This document shows, one piece after another, positions 1 to 5,433 of a DNA stretch of 7,677 bases; within the stretch, counting starts at the first letter, position 1; each line of letters starts with the position of its first letter. The DNA comes from Anaerolineales bacterium UBA6663. Its GTDB lineage: Bacteria; Chloroflexota; Anaerolineae; Anaerolineales; UBA6663. The DNA lies in the NCBI GenBank assembly GCA_002455335.1, contig DKKP01000389.1:1-7677 (forward strand). Direction: 5' to 3'. The position numbers and the translations under genes were made by a program. Below the pieces are notes generated by a model that was not told where the DNA came from, made no database searches, and saw only the letters and a list, made by a program, of their open reading frames with translations.

Positions 1-482
1 CATTGCGCACAGGCCCGGCCCAGGGTCGCGCCACACTGCCCGCAGAACCGCGCATCGGCAGCGGCAGCCGCGCCGCACGCAGGGCAGGTCGCAGCGGGCA
101 TCGACCGTGGCCCGACAACCGCGGTCGCGGCGATCGGGGTCTTGCGACGGGCCGCGATGGCCTGCTCGATTGCGCTCGCAGGATCGATCGGCTCGACGAC
201 GACGCCACCACCCGCTGCATCGAGGCGCTTGAGCACTTCGGCGCCCTGGGCCATCAACTTGGCGCGCTGAGCGGCGTAATCGGCATCCTCGATCTTGCCA
301 GTGGCGTGATCGAAATCGAGATCGCGAACCGCAGCCAGGATGGTGTCGCGCTCGGCGGAGAGCCCCGCAACGATGTCATCGGCCTGGGCCGGCGCTGCTC
401 GATTCTCGAAGAACGGCTGCGCGACGATAAAGATCACAAGGCCGGTCAAGGCGACGGCCAGCAGGATGAAACCAAGGTCCAT
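1..482 (-). CDS. CcmI-like membrane protein with C-terminal zinc ribbon (3' end outside window)
   Basis: The visible 160 residues open with an N-terminal membrane helix (about 4-22). A charged helical stretch follows (about 35-90) with a pattern of AERDTILAAVRDLDFDHATGKI then DYAAQRAKL. That resembles the 'ERD..L..L.DLDFD...GK...DY' region of the cytoplasmic loop of CcmI/CycH proteins, which help deliver apocytochrome to the haem lyase. After a linker comes CPACG (C133, C136) and FCGQCG (C147, C150), a zinc ribbon, instead of the TPR domain of classical CcmI. The frame is still open at base 1. The last full codons read RACAQ followed by TG, so a further Cys (CAQC) and a double zinc ribbon are plausible, but the last codon could also be a TGA stop. 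ATG at 482 is the first start after the ccmG stop, 18 bases away and in the same frame; I see no good Shine-Dalgarno. The gene is real by position and composition. The CcmI link is inferred from weak similarity plus operon position. Confidence 0.82.
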   Translation of the reverse strand, partial: MDLGFILLAVALTGLVIFIVAQPFFENRAAPAQADDIVAGLSAERDTILAAVRDLDFDHATGKIEDADYAAQRAKLMAQGAEVLKRLDAAGGGVVVEPIDPASAIEQAIAARRKTPIAATAVVGPRSMPAATCPACGAAAAADARFCGQCGATLGRACAQ

Positions 483-500
483 TGGAATAAGCGCCCGGGG

Positions 501-1067
501 TTACTTGAGCAATGGGTCGATCACGCTGATCAGCGCGGCCTGGTCTGTCGGGCCGATTTGCGTGAACGCCAATACGCCGTTCTTGTCGATGATGTAGGTC
601 TCGGGCACGCCGCGGATGCGGAAGGCCTGCGAGATCCGCGTGCCGAGGTCAGGCCCATTGGGATAGGTGATGTCGAAGCGTGTGAGATACGCCCGCGCCT
701 CGGTCTCGGTGTCGACATAGTCGACGCCCAGGAAGACCACGGGCTGGCCCTGGTAATGCCGCCAGGTGTTCTCGAGATCGGCGGCCTCGGCCTCGCACGG
801 GCCGCACCAGGAGGCCCAGAAGTTGACGACCACGACCTTGCCGCGCAGGTCGGCCGTGTTGATCGTCTCGCCGCCAAAGCTCTCGAGCGTGAACGTCGGC
901 GCCGCCTCGCCCTGCCCGACCGGGCCGGCGGCCAGCGGGCCATTACGCTGCATCTGGATCGCGACAAGCACGAGTAGCGCGACCACAACGACGAACACGA
1001 CAATCTGCCAGGGGCGCAGCTTGCGGCCAGGGGCAGGCGCGGGGGAAGACACACTCACATCAGACAT
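501..1067 (-). CDS. ccmG: CcmG/DsbE-type thiol:disulfide oxidoreductase
   Basis: Membrane-anchored thioredoxin-like protein of 188 residues. It keeps the CxxCH cysteines of apocytochromes, or the CcmH cysteines, reduced so that haem can be attached on the outer face of the membrane. One uncleaved N-terminal anchor spans about 20-39. The thioredoxin fold includes KVVVVNFWASWCGPC, with active site W87-C88-G-P-C91. The cis-proline loop is GVPETYIID (P155), which is characteristic of CcmG/ResA/TlpA-type proteins. Length is normal for the family. GTG at 1073 would overlap the ccmH stop as GTGA, but I prefer ATG at 1067. A GGAG at 1080-1077 lies 9 bases from this ATG and only 3 from the GTG, and the choice changes only two residues. 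It sits between ccmH and the CcmI-like gene in a compact operon. Confidence is high for the family and slightly less for ccmG over a generic TlpA-like paralogue; the context supports ccmG. Confidence 0.93.
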   Translation of the reverse strand: MSDVSVSSPAPAPGRKLRPWQIVVFVVVVALLVLVAIQMQRNGPLAAGPVGQGEAAPTFTLESFGGETINTADLRGKVVVVNFWASWCGPCEAEAADLENTWRHYQGQPVVFLGVDYVDTETEARAYLTRFDITYPNGPDLGTRISQAFRIRGVPETYIIDKNGVLAFTQIGPTDQAALISVIDPLLK

Positions 1068-1069
1068 CG

Positions 1070-1540
1070 TCACCGTCTCCGTTCAAGCTCTTGTTCGAGC
1101 CGCGCCACGTACGGATCACTTGTCGCAGGCGTCGCCTCGGGCGCCGCCTGCGTCGGGCGCGCGGCGCGGCGCAAGAACTGCCACACGACGAACGCGCCAA
1201 CGATCACGGCCAGCGGCGGGATGACCCACACAAGCAGCGTGAACCCTTCGGATCGCGGTTCAGCCAGCACGCGCTCGCCGTATTGCGAGACGAAGTAGTC
1301 TTTGATCTGCTGCTCGTCCCATCCGGCTTCGAGTTTCTCGCGGATCGTGCCGCGCCACTGCGTGCAGGCCTGCGTCGCGCATGACGACAACGGGATGTTC
1401 TCGCAGACCGGGCAATACAACTGGTTGGCAACCCGGTTGACGTCGTCGTCGGTCACCGGGTCGTTCTCCTGCGCGGCAACGATCGGCGCGACCAGCAGGA
1501 GCGCGATCAGGGCGAACAGGCCGATCCAAAACTTCTTCAT
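1070..1540 (-). CDS. ccmH: CcmH (CcmL-type) cytochrome c maturation thiol protein
   Basis: Protein of 156 residues in the family of the N-terminal half of E. coli CcmH (called CcmL or CycL elsewhere). It acts with CcmG and CcmF to present reduced apocytochrome for haem ligation. A signal peptide or anchor covers about 1-23 (MKKFWIGLFA..., ending near VAAQ). The redox motif LYCPVC has C43 and C46, followed by QWRGTIREKLEAG, YFVSQYGERVLAEP and a C-terminal membrane helix at about 101-123, all in the usual order. Two extra cysteines (C54 and C59, in SSCATQAC) follow the CxxC. ATG at 1540 is chosen because GAAAGG at 1554-1549 sits 8 bases upstream. An upstream TTG at 1546 would leave only 2 bases. 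That Shine-Dalgarno overlaps the ccmF stop codon, which suggests translational coupling. The family call is secure. Confidence 0.95.
   Translation of the reverse strand: MKKFWIGLFALIALLLVAPIVAAQENDPVTDDDVNRVANQLYCPVCENIPLSSCATQACTQWRGTIREKLEAGWDEQQIKDYFVSQYGERVLAEPRSEGFTLLVWVIPPLAVIVGAFVVWQFLRRAARPTQAAPEATPATSDPYVARLEQELERRR
1077..1080 (-). promoter_or_regulatory. Ribosome binding site deciding the ccmG start
   Basis: GGAG lies 9 bases before the ATG at 1067 and only 3 before the GTG at 1073, inside the last codons of ccmH. It supports the ATG start and translational coupling of ccmH and ccmG. Confidence 0.55.
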
Positions 1541-1548
1541 GGTCAACG

Positions 1549-1554
1549 CCTTTC
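1549..1554 (-). promoter_or_regulatory. Ribosome binding site deciding the ccmH start
   Basis: GAAAGG overlaps the ccmF stop codon and is 8 bases from the ATG at 1540 but only 2 from the alternative TTG at 1546. This favours the ATG, which also gives a normal MKK-type signal sequence. Confidence 0.6.
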
Positions 1555-3634
1555 AAGCTCGCGCCGGCGCATTGGCCAGCACAACCCGGCGGCGCGGCTC
1601 GGATTCGGGCCAGGCCGCGACAAGGGTTCCCACAATGAAGACCAGACCGCCCGCCCAGATCCAATTGACCAGCGGGTTGACGTAGATCTTGAACGTCGCG
1701 GCGTCCGCGCCGACCGATTCCCACTCGACCAACAGGACATAGAAATCGTCTTCGACAGCGCTGCGCACGCCCGGGATGGTCATGGGCTGCTGGCTCTCGA
1801 TGTAGTAGTCGCGGCGCGGGTAGAGCTCGCCGAGCATCTGGCCATCGCGATAGACCTCGACCGAAGCGCGGGCCACGATCCGGCCGTCGTCGACCTCGAA
1901 CTCGTCAAGGCCGGTGTAGACCATCACGTAGCGACCGAGCGTCAGTTGCTCGCCCAGTCGCAACCGCCCCTGGGTCTCCTCCTGATAGAAGGTCGTGCCG
2001 ACCACGCCGATGGTGATCAGGATCACGCCCAGGTGGATCGTGTACCCACCGTAGCGACGTCGATTGCGGGCCATCAGGGTCGACAGCGCCACAAGCGCGT
2101 TCTCGCCTGTCGTGCGCATGCGCGCCGCCGTCCCGCGGTAGAACTCGAGCAACGTGGTGCCGGCGACGAAGGCGCTGATCCAGAAGCCAAACAACGCCCC
2201 GGGGTTTGTGATGCCAAAAGCGAACAACACGGCCACCAAAACGAGCGAGGCCACGAACGGGATCAGGATCTGGCGCCCGAGTTGCTGCGCCGACGATTTA
2301 CGCCAGGCGAGCAGCGGCGCGACGCCCATCAACAACACAAGCGCCGCGAACTGCGGGCCGGTCACCTGGTTGTAGAACGGCGGGCCGACCGTGATCTTCT
2401 GGCCGGTGAAGATCTCGGAGATCATGGGGAAGACCGTGCCCCAAAAGACCGAGGCCGTGATCGCGACAAAGAGCAGGTTGTTGAGCAGGAAGGCGCTTTC
2501 GCGCGAAAGCAAACCCTCGAACTGCGTCTCGCTGCTGAGATGATCCCACTCGCGGAAGAGCAACACCATCGAGGCCACGAACGTGACGCCGATAAACGTG
2601 AAGAACGCCGGGCCGATCGCGCTCTGCGCGAAGGCATGCACCGAGGAGAGCACGCCGCTGCGCGTGAGGAAGGTGCCGAAGATCACCAACGCATAGGTCA
2701 GGATGATCAGCACCATGTTCCACTTCTTGAGCATCCCGCGCTTTTCCTGGATCATGACCGAGTGCAGGAAGGCGGTGGCCGTCAGCCAGGGGATGAGCGA
2801 CGCGTTCTCGACCGGGTCCCAGCCCCAGTAGCCGCCCCAGCCGAGCACGTCGTAGGCCCAGCGCCCGCCGAGGATCAGGCCGAGCGACAGGAACAGCCAG
2901 CCGGTCAGAGTCCAGCGGCGCGTGGTCTTGATCCACTGCGTGTCGACGCGGCGATAGAACAGCGCCGCCATCGCGAACGCATAAGGGATGACGAAGCCGA
3001 CGAAGCCGAGGTAAAGCATCGGCGGGTGGATGATCATGCCCGGGTGGCGGAGCAGCGGGTTCAACCCGCGACCGTCGGCCGGCACAAGCGCCAGCGTGCC
3101 GGCCGGCTGGAACATCGCCTGCACGACCTCGCCGGCCCGGGTCTGCCACAGGAGCACGAACGGGTTCTCGAAGAACACCGTCAGACCGATGAAGAAACCG
3201 AGCGTGATCATGGTTACCACAATCACCACCGGCATCAATTCGCGATCGGCCTCCCATTTGCGCAGCATGACAGTGCCCGTAAAGGCCGACATCAACCATG
3301 CCCAGAAGAGCAGGCTGCCCGCCTGCCCGCCCCAGAGCGCCGTGACGCGCAGGTAGATCGGCATCGAGCTGCTCGTCACGTCGGCGACGTACGCGACCTG
3401 GTATTGCTCGGTGACGAGCATCGCGATCAGACTCAGCGCTGCGAGCGTGAGCAGCGGCAGGGCCAGGAAGGCCGCCCGTCGCGCACTCTCGAGCGTCGCA
3501 GGGTCGATCCCGGCGGCGCGGCGCGCAGCGCGCGGACCGCGCGCCTCCCAGATCGACACGCCGGCCATCAACGCGGCGTAGAACGTCGCGCCGAGCGCCA
3601 GCACAAGGCTGAGATAGCCAAGATAGGCCAGCAT
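1553..3634 (-). CDS. ccmF: CcmF haem lyase subunit of cytochrome c maturation System I
   Basis: Polytopic membrane protein of 693 residues, a little longer than E. coli CcmF (about 650). It takes haem from CcmE and attaches it to apocytochrome c with CcmH. The Trp-rich WWD haem-handling loop is WGGYWGWDPVENASLIPWL (266-284). Four histidines match the positions of the conserved CcmF set: H203 in IIHPPMLYLGFVGF, H291 in AFLHS just after the WWD loop, H333 in SSVHAFA, and H534 in YTIHLGVILITIGVVG. The large soluble loop near the C terminus (about 550-650) precedes a final helix (about 655-673), as usual for the family. The start is an ATG only 3 bases after the ccmE stop, with a run of G residues inside the ccmE end as a likely Shine-Dalgarno. 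The C-terminal tail is arginine-rich. No truncation or frameshift is visible. The protein belongs to the CcmF branch, not CcmC, by length and the C-terminal half. Confidence 0.97.
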   Translation of the reverse strand: MLAYLGYLSLVLALGATFYAALMAGVSIWEARGPRAARRAAGIDPATLESARRAAFLALPLLTLAALSLIAMLVTEQYQVAYVADVTSSSMPIYLRVTALWGGQAGSLLFWAWLMSAFTGTVMLRKWEADRELMPVVIVVTMITLGFFIGLTVFFENPFVLLWQTRAGEVVQAMFQPAGTLALVPADGRGLNPLLRHPGMIIHPPMLYLGFVGFVIPYAFAMAALFYRRVDTQWIKTTRRWTLTGWLFLSLGLILGGRWAYDVLGWGGYWGWDPVENASLIPWLTATAFLHSVMIQEKRGMLKKWNMVLIILTYALVIFGTFLTRSGVLSSVHAFAQSAIGPAFFTFIGVTFVASMVLLFREWDHLSSETQFEGLLSRESAFLLNNLLFVAITASVFWGTVFPMISEIFTGQKITVGPPFYNQVTGPQFAALVLLMGVAPLLAWRKSSAQQLGRQILIPFVASLVLVAVLFAFGITNPGALFGFWISAFVAGTTLLEFYRGTAARMRTTGENALVALSTLMARNRRRYGGYTIHLGVILITIGVVGTTFYQEETQGRLRLGEQLTLGRYVMVYTGLDEFEVDDGRIVARASVEVYRDGQMLGELYPRRDYYIESQQPMTIPGVRSAVEDDFYVLLVEWESVGADAATFKIYVNPLVNWIWAGGLVFIVGTLVAAWPESEPRRRVVLANAPARA

Positions 3635-3637
3635 CGC

Positions 3638-4174
3638 TTACTGGCCCCCTTCGGCCTGAGCCGGGACGGCTTCGTCGTAACGAGTCGGGCACTTCAAGAG
3701 CAGTTCCTCGGCGTAAAACTTGCCGTCCTCGCCCATCGTCCCCGTGACGATCGCCTGCGCCTCGTTCTTCAACAGGTCGGGCAGGGGCTGGTTGTGGACC
3801 ACGACCGTCAGCCGCTGGGCCGAGGGGTCGATCACGGCGTTGTGCAGCACAAGCGCCAACCCACCCGCTTCGTTCAGTTTGGCGTCGTCGACCGGGATGT
3901 GGGCCATCTCGAACGTGATCGTCAGGGTCTCGGGGTCGTACGTGATCGTCTCACCGATCACGGCGCCAGAAGCGCGCAAGTTGGAGCCGGCCAGGCTGCC
4001 GCCCCGGGCTTTGATCTCATCGACCGAGTAGAAGTACTGGGCTGTGTTGGCCAGGGTCGAGGCGATCAGGAAGATGATCGCGCCCACGATCAACAGGCCG
4101 CCAAGCACGAATTTCAGCTTGACGGGCGAGCGGGTGGCGACGACAGGTCGGGCGACGGCCGCGGTCTGAGTCAT
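3638..4174 (-). CDS. ccmE: CcmE haem chaperone, cysteine-type (CPTRY)
   Basis: Protein of 178 residues that carries haem on the outer face of the membrane between CcmC/CcmAB and CcmF. An N-terminal anchor covers about 20-42, followed by YFYSVDEI and an OB-fold-like beta domain (GSNLRASGAVIGETITYD, LTITFEM, then LTVVVHNQPLPDLLKNEAQAIVTG, GKFYAEELLLKC), the classic CcmE order. In most CcmE proteins the segment after this reads LAKHDxxY, with His bound covalently to haem. Here it is LLLKCPTRYDEA, so C162 replaces the His and Y166 keeps the x3-Tyr spacing. Cys-type CcmE (CxxxY) is known from Desulfovibrio and archaea. The Cys is the only cysteine in the protein. The start at ATG 4174 is supported by AGAAGG at 4189-4184, 9 bases upstream. 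The upstream gene ends 18 bases before the start and ccmF begins 3 bases after the stop. Confidence 0.95.
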   Translation of the reverse strand: MTQTAAVARPVVATRSPVKLKFVLGGLLIVGAIIFLIASTLANTAQYFYSVDEIKARGGSLAGSNLRASGAVIGETITYDPETLTITFEMAHIPVDDAKLNEAGGLALVLHNAVIDPSAQRLTVVVHNQPLPDLLKNEAQAIVTGTMGEDGKFYAEELLLKCPTRYDEAVPAQAEGGQ

Positions 4175-4183
4175 GGCGATTTC

Positions 4184-4189
4184 CCTTCT
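4184..4189 (-). promoter_or_regulatory. Ribosome binding site of ccmE
   Basis: AGAAGG, 9 bases before the ATG at 4174, is one of the clearest Shine-Dalgarno sequences in the window. It lies in the 18-base spacer after the zinc-ribbon gene and fixes the ccmE start. Confidence 0.65.
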
Positions 4190-4192
4190 TGA

Positions 4193-5128
4193 TTATGCCT
4201 TGACCGGTGCCCCGCACCGGCGGCAAAAGCGATCAGCACGCTCCAGGCCGTGGCCACATTGCGTGCAAAAACGACCCGGTTCAGGTGCAGCGATCGCGGC
4301 GGGCGGCCCCTCCGTGGGCTTGCGAGACGACCGACGCGTTCGGCGCTGGGTAGCCTTTGGGTTAGCAGCGGCCCGCGGCGCGCGATAGGCCTGGACGCCC
4401 AGGTAGGCCGCTGCCGCAAGGGCGATGCCGGCCAGGCCAAGCAGCCAGGGCGTCAGGTCCGCCTCGGGCGTGGTGGCGACGGCCGGCTCCGGATTGGGCT
4501 GGGCTGCAAGGCCCAGCGCGTCGACAGTCAAAGCTGAGCTTGTCTTGCTATAGCTTATCGTCGCCGCGATCATCTCACCAGCGGCGCGCGGGCCGATCGC
4601 GGCGGCCTGGTAATTGAGGCCATAGTCGCCCACGGCCGGCGGGCCGAACTCCGGGCCGAGCTGCAGGGCGGTGGCCCCGGACGGGGATTGTACCCGGAGA
4701 GTCACCGCCTCGACCGCGGCGGGAGCAGCCCAGGCGAAGGCGTATGTGCGGGCCGAGCCGGCTACAGTCAGAGCCTCGTCATAGTACTCCACGCGGAAGG
4801 TGGAGCGTTGCAGCGTGATCGTCACAACCACATCGTCGCCGTCAGCGGCCGTCTGGAAGTCGGCGTTGAGCAATGAGCCGCCGGAGTCGGCTTCAGCGAC
4901 CGCAAAAGGCTCGGACGGCAAGCGCAAGGTCAGCGTCGCCGGTAATGTAGCCCCGGCCGGCAGCGTGCCGTCCAGTAACACAAGCACCCCCGCCCGATCG
5001 AACTCCGGCCATAACGAGATCTCGAGCGTGGCCAGGCGGAGTTCGGTTTGCGCCGACACAGCCGGGACGAAGAGCCCCAGAGCCAGCACGACCAACCAGC
5101 GAGAAAGGAGATTAGCTAGACGATTCAT
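4193..5128 (-). CDS. Unrecognised exported/membrane protein with cytoplasmic zinc ribbon, first gene of the ccm unit
   Basis: I do not recognise a named family. The 311 residues show a signal peptide (1-26, MNRLANLLSRWLVVLALGLF..., likely cut after AVSA). A beta-rich outside domain of about 200 residues opens with LATLEISLWPEFDRAGVLVLLDG, a style I associate from memory with Chloroflexota surface proteins. A membrane helix follows at about 226-247. After it comes a very basic stretch (QRRTRRSSRK) that fits the cytoplasmic side, then a C-terminal zinc ribbon FCTQCG...FCRRCG (C288, C291, C302, C305). The orientation is therefore outside domain, one crossing, zinc ribbon inside. It ends 18 bases before ccmE and starts the leftward unit after a 305-base gap, so it is probably co-transcribed with ccmEFHG. 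A role in haem handling or in sensing is only inference from position. Only a weak, distant GGGGGA precedes the start, but the signal peptide supports this ATG. Confidence 0.85.
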   Translation of the reverse strand: MNRLANLLSRWLVVLALGLFVPAVSAQTELRLATLEISLWPEFDRAGVLVLLDGTLPAGATLPATLTLRLPSEPFAVAEADSGGSLLNADFQTAADGDDVVVTITLQRSTFRVEYYDEALTVAGSARTYAFAWAAPAAVEAVTLRVQSPSGATALQLGPEFGPPAVGDYGLNYQAAAIGPRAAGEMIAATISYSKTSSALTVDALGLAAQPNPEPAVATTPEADLTPWLLGLAGIALAAAAYLGVQAYRAPRAAANPKATQRRTRRSSRKPTEGPPAAIAAPEPGRFCTQCGHGLERADRFCRRCGAPVKA

Positions 5129-5360
5129 AGGATGCGATGCAGTCCCCCGATCCTACCGGAGGGACCCGGGCCGGATCAGTGCCGATCATCCCACCGAAAC
5201 CCGACTAATGTCATCTGAATACAGGTGAGTGCACGGGCGAGTGGATCCTGGCGACAAACGGGCTGAGATCGTCGCCACGGCGAAAGCCGGGCCCAGAACC
5301 ACTGCAGCCGGACGAGCCGTTGACCACTGAATCTCGGCTTCCGGGCATGCCGATTTGACG
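5129..5360. other. Intergenic region upstream of the ccm unit; no gene seen
   Basis: This stretch separates the terminator of the cytochrome pair from the first gene of the leftward ccm unit. Short open frames exist on the minus strand, but they are rich in Arg and Trp, show no domain and overlap the terminator, so I do not call them. A promoter for the ccm unit is expected here. I tried pairing candidate -10 boxes such as TAGGAT near 5151-5156 and CATTAG near 5205-5210 with a -35 box at normal spacing and found no acceptable partner. A 7-base inverted repeat (GGCGAC at 5250-5255 with GTCGCC at 5271-5276, plus one flanking T-A pair) and a direct repeat ACCACTG (5298-5304 and 5323-5329) are present but weak. 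Confidence 0.5.
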
Positions 5361-5413
5361 AAAAACGGGTGCGCGCCGGGCGACCCGTCAGGCCAGCCCC
5401 GGTGCGCACCCGT
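5361..5413 (-). terminator. Rho-independent terminator of the cytochrome operon
   Basis: Read on the minus strand, a perfect 10-base stem (ACGGGTGCGC at 5413-5404 pairing with GCGCACCCGT at 5374-5365) continues past one mismatch (5403/5375) into five more pairs (5402-5398 with 5380-5376). It closes a 17-base loop. The 3' arm runs straight into four further T residues (5364-5361), giving five T in a row. It begins 20 bases after the stop codon of the cytochrome b gene. There is no T tract on the plus-strand side, so it works in one direction only. This is the textbook layout and it divides the window into two transcription units, although some read-through cannot be excluded. Confidence 0.87.
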
Positions 5414-5433
5414 CAACGATGACGGATCACGCC

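Noticed and set aside
3..977. Plus-strand open frame of 324 codons across the left edge
   Set aside because: It lies opposite ccmG and the CcmI-like gene, both of which have recognisable motifs. The product is low-complexity Arg/Gly/Asp-rich.
2298..3692. Minus-strand frame of 464 codons in another frame within ccmF
   Set aside because: It overlaps ccmF fully in a different frame and has Arg/Pro/Ala-rich shadow composition. CcmF is intact, so no frameshift needs to be assumed.
1946..4192. Plus-strand open frame of 748 codons opposite ccmF and ccmE
   Set aside because: It is a shadow of the high-GC codon pattern on the other strand. The protein is full of Arg, His, Gln and Asp with no domain or membrane logic, while the minus strand gives clear CcmF and CcmE.
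5141..5215. Possible promoter boxes TAGGAT or CATTAG for the ccm unit
   Set aside because: No acceptable -35 element at 16-18 bases upstream of either; reporting one would be guesswork.
5250..5276. Inverted repeat GGCGAC/GTCGCC as a second terminator or operator
   Set aside because: Short stem, 15-base loop and no T tract; common by chance at this GC content.
5176..5416. Two short minus-strand open frames in the gap
   Set aside because: They run through the terminator hairpin and have no ribosome binding site of note and no recognisable sequence.
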